A stretch of DNA of 64,000 nucleotides from JAJTGZ01 sp964403525 (lineage in GTDB: Bacteria > Planctomycetota > Phycisphaerae > Phycisphaerales > UBA1924): the NCBI GenBank assembly GCA_964403525.1, contig CAYOGE010000011.1, positions 1 to 64,000 on the forward strand. The letters run 5' to 3'. Below, piece after piece: positions 7,676 to 16,579 of this stretch. The notes below the pieces were generated by a model. The model was not told the origin of the DNA, made no database searches, and worked only from the letters and a program-made list of their open reading frames with translations. Within the stretch, counting starts at the first letter, position 1. Each line of letters opens with the position of its first letter. Position numbers and translations under genes: made by a program.

Positions 7676-9445
7676 GTGACCCCCCGTGACCTGTTGTATG
7701 TGTGGATGCGTGCCCGCTCCCTGCGGCGGATCGTGCCGCTGCTGGCGCTCTCGCTGCTCGCCCTGGGCGGGCTGGCGCAGCCACCAGTTGCCACCCCGCC
7801 GCGCGCGCCGGGCCGGCTCAGCCCGAACATCGTGGTCATCACCCTCGACGGGCCGATCGATGCCATCACGTCGGTCAGCCTGCGCCGGCGCATCACCGAG
7901 GCGGAGCAGAGCCGCGCCGACGCGATGGTCATCCAGATCGATTCCCCCGGCGGCGAGCTCGGCGCGGTGCTGGAGATTACCTCCGCGATCAAGAAGACGT
8001 CAATCGGCCGCACGGTCGCCTGGGTCAACCCGATGGCCTTTTCCGGCGGCGCGATCATCGCGCTGGCCTGCAACGAGATCGTGATCGCCGGCGGCGGCTC
8101 GTTCGGCGATGCGGCTCCGATCCAGCTCGGGCCCGCCGGTCTGCGCGCCCTTCCCGCAACCGAACGCGCCAAGATCCTCTCCCCCCTGCTGGCCGAGATC
8201 GTCGGCTCTGCGCGCCGAAACGGGCACGACGAGAAACTCGCCCAGGGCATGGTCACCCTCGGCGTCGAGCTCTGGCTCGTTGAGAACCCCAAGACCGGCG
8301 AGCGTCTCTTCATTGACCGCGCCGAGTACGCCACCCTCTTCGACGGCGAACCGCCCACCTCTCACCCCAGGCTCGTCGGCCCGCCCGAGGATGCCAAGGC
8401 CGGCGCATCGCGCAAGAGCACGCCGCTGGCGACCAACCCCGACGGCGCCGCCCCGACCGACCTGATCCCCGCGTCGCCGCAGATCACCCCGCAGACGGTG
8501 AGCGAGGCGAGCATGGCGCTCACAACGCCGAGCCTCCGCCCGATCCTCACCGCCGCCGACAAGGGCCAGTGGAAGCTGCTGGAGTACGTCGCCGACGGCA
8601 CATCGCTGTTTACCTTCAGCGACACCGACATGCTCGACCTGCGCGTGGCCACGGCGCGCGTGAACACCCTCGACGAGTTGAAGCACTACCTGGGCGCTGT
8701 CAACGTCATCACCATCACGCCCGCCTGGTACGAGTGGGTCGCCCGCCTGCTGCAGAACCAGTGGATCCGCGGCTTCCTCATTGTCGCCGTCATCCTGGGG
8801 CTCTTTGTCGAGTTCATCCACCCCGGGCTCATCCTCCCCGCCTCGGCGGCGGGCCTGGCGCTGGTCGGCCTGCTGCTGCCCGACATGCTGATGGGGCTGG
8901 CGGGTTGGTGGGAGCCGGTCATGATCGTGGGGGGCATCGTGCTGATCGGTGTGGAGATGTTCCTCATGCCCGGCGTCGGTGTCGCCGGCGCGATCGGCCT
9001 GCTCTCGCTGATGGCCGGCCTGGTTCTGGCGTTTGTCCCCGCCTCCGCGCCGACCTTCCCCGGCATGGAGCGCTCGTCGTCTGGCCTGCTGTGGGGGCTG
9101 GGGTTCGTAGCCATCGGCATCACCACCGCCGCGACCGTCGGCTACTACATGAGCAAGAACATGCGGACGCTGCCGGTCCTTGGGAGGCTCGTGCTGCGCG
9201 ACCGCCCGCGCGATGAAGATGTCGAGGGCGAGCCGGGGATCGGCGCCGCTCCCGCGGTGACCGGCGCGCCGGTGGTGAAGGGGCAAGAGGGCGTCGCGCT
9301 CACGCCGCTGCGCCCCTCCGGCAAGGCCGACTTCGACGGTAAGGTGATCGACGTCGTCTCCGACGGCCCCATGGTGCAGGCGGGCTCGCCGGTACGCGTG
9401 CTGCTGGTTGAGCAGATGCGCGTGGTGGTAGAGGTTGTTTCCTAG
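7676..9445 (+). CDS. NfeD-family membrane-bound serine protease (long NfeD, ClpP-like)
   Basis: Long NfeD protein of 589 aa that is expected to act with flotillin at the membrane. A signal anchor (IVPLLALSLLALGGLA) is followed by a ClpP/SppA-type domain: QIDSPGGELGA, WVNPMAFSGGAIIALAC with the presumed Ser nucleophile, and IAGGGSFGDAAP. An Ala/Pro-rich linker follows, then four or five membrane segments from about residue 360 (GFLIVAVILGLFVEF onward) and a C-terminal OB-fold domain with GQEGVALTPLRPSGKADFDG. The start GTG 7676 is set by the TACCAT box; ATG 7706 would also leave the signal peptide intact. It precedes a short NfeD (9491) and floA (10060), an arrangement well known for this family. 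Confidence 0.9.
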   Translation: MTPRDLLYVWMRARSLRRIVPLLALSLLALGGLAQPPVATPPRAPGRLSPNIVVITLDGPIDAITSVSLRRRITEAEQSRADAMVIQIDSPGGELGAVLEITSAIKKTSIGRTVAWVNPMAFSGGAIIALACNEIVIAGGGSFGDAAPIQLGPAGLRALPATERAKILSPLLAEIVGSARRNGHDEKLAQGMVTLGVELWLVENPKTGERLFIDRAEYATLFDGEPPTSHPRLVGPPEDAKAGASRKSTPLATNPDGAAPTDLIPASPQITPQTVSEASMALTTPSLRPILTAADKGQWKLLEYVADGTSLFTFSDTDMLDLRVATARVNTLDELKHYLGAVNVITITPAWYEWVARLLQNQWIRGFLIVAVILGLFVEFIHPGLILPASAAGLALVGLLLPDMLMGLAGWWEPVMIVGGIVLIGVEMFLMPGVGVAGAIGLLSLMAGLVLAFVPASAPTFPGMERSSSGLLWGLGFVAIGITTAATVGYYMSKNMRTLPVLGRLVLRDRPRDEDVEGEPGIGAAPAVTGAPVVKGQEGVALTPLRPSGKADFDGKVIDVVSDGPMVQAGSPVRVLLVEQMRVVVEVVS

Positions 9446-9475
9446 CACTGGTGCGCCCGCAGCCCCACGCTCACA

Positions 9476-9481
9476 TACCCT
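9476..9481 (+). promoter_or_regulatory. -10 box of the short NfeD gene
   Basis: TACCCT ends 9 nt before ATG 9491. The spacing is slightly longer than at the other leaderless genes. Confidence 0.4.
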
Positions 9482-9490
9482 CACGTCCCT

Positions 9491-9976
9491 ATGGAAGCCC
9501 TTCTCATCTGGGGTCTGGTGCTGCTGGCCATGGCCCTGGCGGTGGTGGTTGTTGACCTCTTCCTGCCAACGGCGGGCATCCTCGCCGCCGTCAGCATCGT
9601 GCTGGCGATCGCCGGCGTGGTCTGCCTCTTCCGCTACGACACAACCTGGGGCATCATCGGCTCGCTCCTGGTGGTCGTCGGCGGTCCTTCGCTCTTTGTG
9701 GTCGGCTTCAAGCTCATGCCCCACACCCCGATGGGCAAGCGGCTGATCCTCGGTGGTGGCACGCCCGAAGACCAGCCCCCGCCCCCGCAGGGCTCGCCCC
9801 TGGCGCGCCTGATCGGCACCGAGGCGATGGTCGTGACCGACCTGCGACCAGTCGGCGTCGTCCGTATCGGTGACCAGAAGTTCGAGGCCGTCAGCGAGAC
9901 CACGCTCATCCGCGCCGGGGCGACCGTCCGCATCACCGCGGCCGACGGCCTGAGCCTGAAGGTGCGCCCGGTCTAA
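9491..9976 (+). CDS. Short NfeD-like membrane protein
   Basis: A 161-aa protein with three hydrophobic segments in residues 5-80 (LIWGLVLLAMALAVVVVDL, AVSIVLAIAGVVCLF, IIGSLLVVVGGPSLFVVGF), a Pro-rich linker, and a C-terminal OB-fold domain (LIGTEAMVVTDLRPVGVVRIGDQ). It lacks the ClpP-like protease domain of its upstream neighbour, so it corresponds to the short NfeD1b class, which pairs with flotillin-like proteins. It starts 45 bp after the long NfeD and ends 83 bp before floA. It is probably a membrane partner of FloA; no catalytic role is seen. Confidence 0.88.
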   Translation: MEALLIWGLVLLAMALAVVVVDLFLPTAGILAAVSIVLAIAGVVCLFRYDTTWGIIGSLLVVVGGPSLFVVGFKLMPHTPMGKRLILGGGTPEDQPPPPQGSPLARLIGTEAMVVTDLRPVGVVRIGDQKFEAVSETTLIRAGATVRITAADGLSLKVRPV

Positions 9977-10059
9977 GCGCCCGCCCGCACCCCGCCGCCG
10001 CCACTTCTATACTCGCACCCAAACGCCCCGTCCGGGCGTCGCCTCGTGAAGGAGCATCC

Positions 10060-11085
10060 GTGCCCAACAGCAACACCATCTGGCTCGTCGTCGGCATCAT
10101 CGCCGGCATCGCCTTCCTGATCTTCGCGCTCTTCCTCTTCCAGTTCCTCAACCTCTGGATCCAGGCCTGGTTCAGCGGCGCCAAGGTGAGCATCATCGAC
10201 CTGATCGGCATGCGCCTCCGCAAGGTCGACCCCCGCGTGATCGTCCTCAGCCGCATCCGCGCCGTCAAGGCCGGGCTCGACGTGACCACCAACCAGCTCG
10301 AAACCCACTACCTCTCCGGCGGCCGCGTGCAGAACGTCATCACCGCCATCATCTCCGCCGAGAAGGCGAAGATCCCCCTCAGCTGGGACATCGCCACCGC
10401 CATCGACCTCGCCGGGCGCGACATCGTCGACGCCGTGCAGACCAGCGTGAACCCCAAGGTCATCGACTGCCCCGCCCAGGACGGCCCGCGCTCGACCATC
10501 GACGCCGTGGCCCAGGACGGCATCCAGCTCCGCGCCAAGGCCCGCGTCACCGTCCGCACCAACATCCAGCGCCTCGTCGGCGGTGCGACGGAAGAGACCA
10601 TCATCGCCCGCGTCGGCGAGGGCATCGTCACGACCATCGGCTCCGCCCAGTCGCACAAGTCGGTGCTCGAGAACCCCGACAACATCTCCAAGACCGTCAT
10701 GGCCAAGGGGCTCGACGCCGGCACCGCCTTCGAGATCCTCTCCATCGACATCGCCGATATCGACGTCGGCGACAACATCGGCGCCCAGCTCAAAAAGGCC
10801 CAGGCCGAGGCCGACAAGTCCATGGCCCAGGCAGAGGCCGAGAGCCGCGCCGCCAAGGCCCGCGCGCTGGAGCAGGAGAACAAGGCCAAGATCGAAGAGA
10901 ACAAGGCCCTCGTCGTCCTCGCCGAGGCCGAGATCCCCCGCGCTATCGCCGCCGCCTTCAACAGCGGGCACCTGGGCATCATGGACTACTACCGCCTCAA
11001 GAACGTCCAGTCCGACACGCTCATGCGGTCGGCCATCGCCGGCGGCGGCACACAGTCGGTCGGCGAGCGCGGCCCGCTGAGCTGA
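10060..11085 (+). CDS. floA: Flotillin-like protein FloA
   Basis: Membrane-microdomain scaffold of the SPFH/FloA family, 341 aa. A single N-terminal membrane segment (residues 7-32) is followed by FSGAKVSIIDLIGMRLRKVDPRVIV, the highly conserved FloA signature, and the SPFH domain to about 230. An Ala/Glu coiled coil follows (AQAEADKSMAQAEAESRA...). The GTG start has a good AAGGAG 6 nt upstream, and a TATACT box lies at 10007-10012, so unlike its neighbours it has a real leader. A rho-independent terminator follows. With the two NfeD genes upstream it forms a protease/flotillin module. Confidence 0.94.
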   Translation: MPNSNTIWLVVGIIAGIAFLIFALFLFQFLNLWIQAWFSGAKVSIIDLIGMRLRKVDPRVIVLSRIRAVKAGLDVTTNQLETHYLSGGRVQNVITAIISAEKAKIPLSWDIATAIDLAGRDIVDAVQTSVNPKVIDCPAQDGPRSTIDAVAQDGIQLRAKARVTVRTNIQRLVGGATEETIIARVGEGIVTTIGSAQSHKSVLENPDNISKTVMAKGLDAGTAFEILSIDIADIDVGDNIGAQLKKAQAEADKSMAQAEAESRAAKARALEQENKAKIEENKALVVLAEAEIPRAIAAAFNSGHLGIMDYYRLKNVQSDTLMRSAIAGGGTQSVGERGPLS

Positions 11086-11134
11086 GCGGCAAGGCGATCA
11101 GCAAGTCGCCAGAACGTGTTGATTGTCCCCCAGA

Positions 11135-11156
11135 CCCCGGCGCACGCCGGGGTTTT
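11135..11156 (+). terminator. Rho-independent terminator of floA
   Basis: Stem ccccggcg / cgccgggg with a 2-nt loop followed by TTTT, 50 nt after the floA stop. It also separates floA from the convergent gene at 11165. Confidence 0.85.
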
Positions 11157-11164
11157 CCGTTCCG

Positions 11165-11821
11165 TCACCGCTCGCCCGCCGCGGTCCGTCCCGCCCGCTC
11201 CAGCAGGTCGCGCACGCGGTTGGCCCGGTAGACCGGGTCGGCGCACAGCTTGGCCATCGCCTCGCGCAAGCCGTCGGCGTCGGTCGCTGTCTCCACCGTC
11301 ACCGGCAGGGGCGCATCGGGCGCGCGGTCGCGCACGCGGTCGGGCTCGGCGTCGCGTGCGCTGTTGTTGATCCGTTCGTTCGCCGGCTCGACGACGCGCG
11401 CCGCCCCGCGAGACTCGCCGGCGCCGCGCGCGTTCAGCGGCACGCTGCCGAAGAAGAACCGCGTGTTCGCCGGCACGGCCGGCACAACGCCCTTGCGCGT
11501 CGCGGCGTACTCACCCCGCGGAAAGACGGCGATCATCGCGCCCGACACCCGCGCGTACCAGCCCGCGTACGGCGTGTCGGCGTCCTCGGGGATCTGGTAG
11601 ACCCCGGAGAAGTCGTTGGGAACACCGAGCGTCGCCGGTCCGCGCGCCAGCGACTTGCTCAGCCCGCCGCCATCGCCGCGCCCCTGCTCGACGCGCTTGA
11701 AGTCCTTGATCGTCAGCCCGCGCCCGCCCACGGCCGAACCACCCGCGCCATCGCCCGGCTGCGCAAACCCCGCCGCGCACAACGCACCCGCCAGCACCAG
11801 CAACACCGCCGCTTTCTTCAT
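11165..11821 (-). CDS. Exported protein of unknown function
   Basis: A 218-aa protein starting MKKAAVLLVLAGALCAAGFAQ, a textbook signal peptide. ATG 11821 has AAGGAAG just upstream. The mature part contains FSGVYQIPEDADTPYAGWYARVSGAMIAVFPRGEY and a C-terminal Arg/Asp/Ala-rich helical region. I do not recognise the family. It begins 37 bp after the TonB-like gene and is probably co-transcribed with it and the glycosyltransferase. The GWYARVSGA/AVFPRGEY segment reads as a small beta-rich domain. Role unknown, perhaps envelope-related from its neighbours. Confidence 0.75.
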   Translation of the reverse strand: MKKAAVLLVLAGALCAAGFAQPGDGAGGSAVGGRGLTIKDFKRVEQGRGDGGGLSKSLARGPATLGVPNDFSGVYQIPEDADTPYAGWYARVSGAMIAVFPRGEYAATRKGVVPAVPANTRFFFGSVPLNARGAGESRGAARVVEPANERINNSARDAEPDRVRDRAPDAPLPVTVETATDADGLREAMAKLCADPVYRANRVRDLLERAGRTAAGER

Positions 11822-11858
11822 CACTTCCTTATCGGCTCTCAGACCCGCCCCCTCCACG

Positions 11859-13091
11859 TCACTGCAAGATGATGGTGATCTCAAGCGAAACAACCGCGTC
11901 CGGCCGCAGCGGCAGGTCGTCCAGCAGCCGCCCCTTCGCCCGCCAGTTGTACAGCGCCGTCTTCACCGGCTCGTCCACCTCGAAGGGGAACCCCGACGAC
12001 TTCAGCACCCGCACAGACCGCGCCCGCCCGTCCTTGCCGAACACGATCTCCAGCGTCGGGCTCCGCGGCTGGCGCAGCGCCCGCGTCGTCAGGCTGAACT
12101 CCGGACGCACCGTACGGATGTCCAGCCCCTCGCCCGCTTCAACCTTGCCGTTGCGAAAGACCGCCGCCCGCTTGATGCTCGCCGCGTCCGCGTCGCGGTC
12201 GGCCGCCACCGTCTTCTCCGCCATCGGCGTGCCCGGCGAGCCCGGTGCACCCGGCTTGTCCGCTTCCGCCACAGGCGCATCAGCCGCCGCACCGGGCGTT
12301 GAGCCCTTCACACCCTCCACCGCCGGTTTCGCTTCAGCCGGCGCTGGGTGCGCGGCCGGCTCCGACGCGTCCTGCACCAACCGCGGCGTCTCGCCCCCGG
12401 CGTTGCCCGCCTTCACCTCTTTCTGCGACGGTCCCTCCGGCTCCTCACGCCTGGGCCGCTCCTCACCCTGCGAAGCAGCGACGGCGGGCTCTGGCCGCAC
12501 CTCCACCACCGCCGGCGCGGGAGGACCCATCGGCCCATCCATCGGCACCGCCGCCACCGGCTGCACAGCCGCCTCAGCGGCCTTCGCGCCGTTCTTGCCG
12601 TCGTTGCCACCCTGCCCCGGGTCACCCTGCGCGGACGGCCGCGCCTTGAGGTCCATCTGCGGCTGATCAACCAGCGACTCAACGCCGCCGTTCTCACCAG
12701 TCGCCGTGCTCTTCATCCACGACGTGGTGTCGATCTTCGGGCCGTCAATCGCACCGAGCGGAACCGGGATCGGCTCCAGCGGCTTCGGCAGTGGCTGCAC
12801 CGCAAGCGCCGGCGGCGCAATCGGCGGCTCAGCGATGGGTGCAGCCGGAGCCGGCTTCGGCGGCAAAGCCGGTTCCGTCTCCAGGCGAGCCGCCACATCC
12901 GGCGGCAGCTCATCCGGGATCAAGTACAGGGGTGTTGTCTCGTCGGCAGCGCCTGATGCGAGACCCGCGCCCGGCGCGTTCGCTGTTCCGCCGCCCCCCG
13001 GCAGCAGATAAACCCCCGTCATCACCGTCGCGTGGAGCATCATGCTCCCCGCGACAGCCAGCGGCCAGGTTTTCACGCGTGCCTCCGACAT
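11859..13091 (-). CDS. TonB-like energy transducer / envelope protein
   Basis: A 410-aa protein with a short cytoplasmic N-terminus, one membrane segment (residues 9-30, WPLAVAGSMMLHATVMTGVYLL), a long Pro/Ala/Glu-rich periplasmic spacer (about 35-320), and a C-terminal TonB-type domain (about 335-410). That domain reads LRQPRSPTLEIVFGKDGRARSVRVLKSSG then WRAKGRLLDDL. TonB couples proton motive force to outer-membrane receptors, normally with ExbB and ExbD. Neither partner nor a receptor is nearby, so a TonB role is an inference from architecture. ATG 13091 has TAGGAT 6 nt upstream. It lies 32 bp after the glycosyltransferase in one apparent operon. Confidence 0.75.
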   Translation of the reverse strand: MSEARVKTWPLAVAGSMMLHATVMTGVYLLPGGGGTANAPGAGLASGAADETTPLYLIPDELPPDVAARLETEPALPPKPAPAAPIAEPPIAPPALAVQPLPKPLEPIPVPLGAIDGPKIDTTSWMKSTATGENGGVESLVDQPQMDLKARPSAQGDPGQGGNDGKNGAKAAEAAVQPVAAVPMDGPMGPPAPAVVEVRPEPAVAASQGEERPRREEPEGPSQKEVKAGNAGGETPRLVQDASEPAAHPAPAEAKPAVEGVKGSTPGAAADAPVAEADKPGAPGSPGTPMAEKTVAADRDADAASIKRAAVFRNGKVEAGEGLDIRTVRPEFSLTTRALRQPRSPTLEIVFGKDGRARSVRVLKSSGFPFEVDEPVKTALYNWRAKGRLLDDLPLRPDAVVSLEITIILQ

Positions 13092-13097
13092 CCGGCA

Positions 13098-13103
13098 ATC
13101 CTA
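13098..13103 (-). promoter_or_regulatory. -10 box of the TonB-like gene, leaderless type
   Basis: TAGGAT ends 6 nt before ATG 13091, in the 32-bp gap after the glycosyltransferase gene. Confidence 0.45.
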
Positions 13104-13123
13104 CGGGACCGGCTTGCGTTGGT

Positions 13124-14482
13124 TCACGCCGGCGTGAAGTTGGCACCGTCCATCGGCCGAACCACGACGGCAGCGCCCCCCGCGATCTGCCTTCGCGGCG
13201 GCACCTCGTGCGCTACCGACCGCGCTCGGATCCGCACGCCATCGCCGTACAGCCGAGGCTCACGAACATACTCCTTGCCCCCCCAGCGAATCGGCACGCG
13301 CGACAGCAGGTCCTTCCGAGCGCTCAGCAGGATCCACCCGGTAACCGCCGATCCCACCGGGTACAGCACCGCCCCAACCAGCGATGCGCCCCCCCACACA
13401 ACGCCAAGCAGCAGACACCCGTAATACCCCGCCAGGCCCGCCAGCCCGCCCACAACCGCCGCCAGCGCGTACCACCAGACGCCGCCGTGCCACTCTACAC
13501 ACATCCCCGCCGCAAGCGCCGCCGCGCTGAGCACCGGCATCACCGTCCCGGTGATCACCGCCGCGCGGGCGTGCGCTGCCATGCGCTGCGGCCGGCGGTT
13601 GGCCAGCTCGATGTAGAGCCTCTTCCACCCGCTCACGAACGCGCCCCACGTGTCGTACATGCGACACACAAGCGCCCCGTCGGCGAAGAAGACCTCGCAC
13701 CTGTGCCCCAGCGCCTTGACGATCTGCGCCATCGCCGTGTCCTCGAGCACCTCGTCCTTCACGCACGCGTGCGTGCCGACGTTGAAGTACGTCTCACGCG
13801 TAAAGAGCATGTACTGCCCGTTGGCCATGCTGCGCGTCGTCGGCCCCTCGTTTGACCTCAGCAGCGGGTACTGGCGCAGCAGCTCACCGGCCGTCGCGGG
13901 CTGGACCACGTGCTCAAACCAGTGCCGCTTCGCCAGCGTGCTGTACAGGCTCAAGAGCCCGCACCCCCTCTGCTCGCGCAGCTTCACCGTCCAGCGAACG
14001 CACGAGGGGTGCAGCAGCGTGTCGGCGTCGATAAACAGCAGCAAGTCGGCGTCGAACGCCTCGGTCCGGTTCATCACCGCGTGCCACAGCGCGTGCACCT
14101 TCCCCGCCCAGTCGCCGGGGCAGTGGTCAACGGTGTGGATCACAAATCTCCCGTCGCCGCCGACACGCCCGCGGATGATCCGCTCGGTCCCGTCCGTGCA
14201 ACGGTCAAGGCTGAAGACGACCCGCAGCCGCTCGGCCGGATAGTCCTGCTTCAGCAGCGTCTCCAGCAGCAGCCCGATCGACGCCTCTTCGTTGTGGGCC
14301 GGCACCACGATACACACCGTCGGCCAGCCGCCGGGTGGGTCGGGCATCCGTTCGGCATCGGTCGCCATCGGTGACGTAAGCCGCGTACGGATGAACCGAA
14401 CAACCCCCGTCGTCCAATAGACGGCGCACACCGCGCCCCACACAGCGAGGAAAACCAGGATCGTCCGCTCAACGTGGATCAT
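13124..14482 (-). CDS. Membrane-associated family 2 glycosyltransferase
   Basis: A 452-aa GT-A enzyme. An N-terminal membrane segment (LVFLAVWGAVCAVYWTTGVV) is followed by CIVVPAHNEEASIGLLLETLL, VVFSLDRCTDGTERII, the metal/sugar-nucleotide motif LLFIDADTLLHP (DxD), and EVLEDTAMAQIVKALGHRCEV, the acceptor-side ED motif. Three or four membrane helices end the protein (about 330-410). The layout resembles HpnB-type enzymes of hopanoid gene sets, but no hopanoid genes are near, so the acceptor is unknown. ATG 14482 was chosen because the fold begins there; a TATCCT box lies 14 nt upstream. It heads the operon with the TonB-like and exported proteins. Confidence 0.85.
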   Translation of the reverse strand: MIHVERTILVFLAVWGAVCAVYWTTGVVRFIRTRLTSPMATDAERMPDPPGGWPTVCIVVPAHNEEASIGLLLETLLKQDYPAERLRVVFSLDRCTDGTERIIRGRVGGDGRFVIHTVDHCPGDWAGKVHALWHAVMNRTEAFDADLLLFIDADTLLHPSCVRWTVKLREQRGCGLLSLYSTLAKRHWFEHVVQPATAGELLRQYPLLRSNEGPTTRSMANGQYMLFTRETYFNVGTHACVKDEVLEDTAMAQIVKALGHRCEVFFADGALVCRMYDTWGAFVSGWKRLYIELANRRPQRMAAHARAAVITGTVMPVLSAAALAAGMCVEWHGGVWWYALAAVVGGLAGLAGYYGCLLLGVVWGGASLVGAVLYPVGSAVTGWILLSARKDLLSRVPIRWGGKEYVREPRLYGDGVRIRARSVAHEVPPRRQIAGGAAVVVRPMDGANFTPA

Positions 14483-14626
14483 CTCTGTCTGCAACAAGGA
14501 TAGGTGGAAGCAGCCTGCGCCCAGATGCGAGCCCCGCCGGGCCCACCGCGGCCTCGATCTGCCGCTCTCGTTGGCGGGCCTTCCGCCGGGTAACGGGCAC
14601 AATCCCCCAGCCCGCCACTCCCCGTC

Positions 14627-14632
14627 TACGCT
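14627..14632 (+). promoter_or_regulatory. -10 box of the bifunctional-nuclease gene, leaderless type
   Basis: TACGCT ends 6 nt before ATG 14639; the spacer CATCGC is identical to that before the Nif3-family gene at 40791. Confidence 0.55.
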
Positions 14633-14638
14633 CATCGC

Positions 14639-15136
14639 ATGGCCGTCCGGATGGAACTCTCCCGCATCCTGATCCAGGAGCTCAAAGACTTCCAGGTCAT
14701 CGAGCTCCGCGAGGTCGCCGAAGCGACCGGCGACGGCAACGCCGCCGACCTTGACCCCGACGGCACCAAGGCGGGCACCGTCTCGCAGGTCGAGCACGGA
14801 CGCTCGTTCCCGATCGTCATCGGCCTACCCGAGGCGCAGGCGATCGAGCGAAGGCTCAAGGGCATCGTGATCAAGCGCCCGCAGACCCACGACCTGCTCG
14901 CCAACGTGATCACCGCGCTCGGCGGCACGCTCGAGTCGATCACCATCAACGACCTTTCCGAGTCCACCTTCTTCGCCCAGCTCAACGTCAAGACCTCCGG
15001 CTCGGGCGGCAAGGTCGTTCACATCGACAGCCGCCCCTCCGACGCCATCGCCCTGGGCATCGCCGGCAACGTCCCCATCTACGTCGCCGAGCACGTCCTC
15101 GACGCCGCCCAGAAGAACGACGACGAAGACAAGTAG
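14639..15136 (+). CDS. Bifunctional nuclease family protein (DUF151)
   Basis: A 165-aa protein of the BFN/DUF151 family, first described as bifunctional DNase/RNase. Seen: MELSRILIQELKDFQVIELREV, FPIVIGLPEAQAIERRLKG with the conserved I.E...I, RPQTHDLL, and HIDSRPSDAIALGI, the family's most conserved string. The Asp/Lys-rich tail DDEDK is typical of cytoplasmic forms. ATG 14639 follows a TACGCT box by 6 nt. truD begins 136 bp downstream in the same direction, behind its own promoter. The biological substrate is unknown. Confidence 0.92.
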   Translation: MAVRMELSRILIQELKDFQVIELREVAEATGDGNAADLDPDGTKAGTVSQVEHGRSFPIVIGLPEAQAIERRLKGIVIKRPQTHDLLANVITALGGTLESITINDLSESTFFAQLNVKTSGSGGKVVHIDSRPSDAIALGIAGNVPIYVAEHVLDAAQKNDDEDK

Positions 15137-15260
15137 GGCGGGACAAGGGGACATGAGACAACCAGACAAGGAGAGGAAAGGTGGGTACCGCTCCCGCGGT
15201 TTCCTCCCCCCGTCCGACGTCCCCGTGCCCGAATGTCCGAACCCTGACTTGTTCATCCCA

Positions 15261-15266
15261 TACCCT
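15261..15266 (+). promoter_or_regulatory. -10 box of truD, leaderless type
   Basis: TACCCT ends 5 nt before ATG 15272. Confidence 0.55.
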
Positions 15267-15271
15267 CACCC

Positions 15272-16579
15272 ATGCCCCCCGAGCTCGACAGCTCGCCCCA
15301 CACACGCCCCGAGGCCTACCTCACCGCAGCCATCCCCGGCACCGGCGGTGTGATCAAGCAACGCCCCGAAGACTTCATCGTCGAAGAGGTCCCCGCCTAC
15401 GACCCCTCCGGCGAGGGCGAGCACATCTACCTCTTTGTCCAGAAGGTCGGCCTCTCCACCAGCCAGCTCGTCTCCGTGCTCGCGCGTCACTTCAACGTCC
15501 GCGAGTTCGCCGTCGGCTACGCCGGGCTCAAAGACCGGCACGCCGTCACACGCCAGGTCGTCTCTATCCACACCCCCGGCAAGAAGCCCGAAGACTTCCC
15601 CAGCCTGCGCGACCCGCGCATCCAGGTCCTCTGGAGCGACCTGCACGGCAACAAGCTCCGCCGCGGGCACCTCAAGGCCAACCGCTTCTCGATCAAGGTC
15701 CGCGGCACGGCGCTGCGGGCCGTGTTCGACGCCAAACGCACCCTCGAAGCGCTCGCCGCCAGCGGCGTCCCCAACCGCGCCGGCGAGCAGCGCTTCGGCA
15801 TCCTCGCCAACAACCACCTCGTCGGCCGCGCCATCCTCCTCGGCAACGACCAGCAGGCTCTGGACATCCTCCTCGGCCCCCTCCCACCGGGCGTACCCGA
15901 CCTCTCCGACGACAACCGCCGCTCGCGCCGTCTCTACGCCGAGAAGAAGTACACAGACGCCGCCGTCACTGCCGGCAAGGGCGCGATCACCGAGCGGCGA
16001 GCGCTGGCCATGCTCGCCAAGGGGGCCACGCCGCGCCAGGCGATCGACGCGCTCCACGGGCTCGCGCGGTCGTTCTTCCTCACCTCGTTCCAGTCCGCCG
16101 TCTTCAACAGCGTCCTCGACGCTCGCCTCAGCGCAGGCACGTTCGACAAGCTCCTCGTCGGTGACCTCGCCTTCAAGCACGACAACGGCGCCCTCTTCCT
16201 TATCACCCCCGAGGAACTCGCCAAGCCCGAAACCGCCCAGCGCCTCGCCGCCATCACCATCTCGCCCAGCGGCCCGCTCTGGGGGCCCGACATGTTCCCT
16301 GCCGCCGGCGCTGTCGCCGCGATGGAGGCGGAGGCACTCGCCTCCTTCGGCGTCACCCCGGCCGACCTCGCCGCCGCGGCCCCGCGCTTCGGTCAGGAGC
16401 ACCAGGGCCACCGCCGCCCGCTCCGTGTGCCCATCAGCTACCCGTCGGTCCAGGCCGGAGGCGACGAGCACGGCCACTACATCCAGTGCGACTTCGAACT
16501 GCCGCCCGGCGCGTTCGCCACCGTCGTCATGGACGAGGTGATGAAAACCCCGCCGACGCCCCTCACCTCTGAGCCATAG
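15272..16579 (+). CDS. truD: tRNA pseudouridine(13) synthase TruD
   Basis: Converts U13 of certain tRNAs to pseudouridine. The 435-aa protein has the TruD order: IKQRPEDFIVEEVPAY at residues 28-43, HIYLFVQKVGLSTSQL, then GYAGLKDRHAVTRQ with the catalytic Asp at residue 88, and GNKLRRGHLKANRFSI. The insertion domain carries FFLTSFQSAVFNSVLDAR, and the C-terminus has RPLRVPISYPSV. Length is slightly above the E. coli enzyme. It starts at ATG 15272 behind TACCCT and no Shine-Dalgarno sequence. Its TAG stop overlaps the first unit of a 9-bp periodic repeat that leads into the HAD gene. Confidence 0.95.
   Translation: MPPELDSSPHTRPEAYLTAAIPGTGGVIKQRPEDFIVEEVPAYDPSGEGEHIYLFVQKVGLSTSQLVSVLARHFNVREFAVGYAGLKDRHAVTRQVVSIHTPGKKPEDFPSLRDPRIQVLWSDLHGNKLRRGHLKANRFSIKVRGTALRAVFDAKRTLEALAASGVPNRAGEQRFGILANNHLVGRAILLGNDQQALDILLGPLPPGVPDLSDDNRRSRRLYAEKKYTDAAVTAGKGAITERRALAMLAKGATPRQAIDALHGLARSFFLTSFQSAVFNSVLDARLSAGTFDKLLVGDLAFKHDNGALFLITPEELAKPETAQRLAAITISPSGPLWGPDMFPAAGAVAAMEAEALASFGVTPADLAAAAPRFGQEHQGHRRPLRVPISYPSVQAGGDEHGHYIQCDFELPPGAFATVVMDEVMKTPPTPLTSEP

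Noticed and set aside
8000..9724. 574-codon minus-strand frame across both nfeD genes
   Set aside because: His/Asp/Arg-rich shadow that crosses two real genes and the gap between them.
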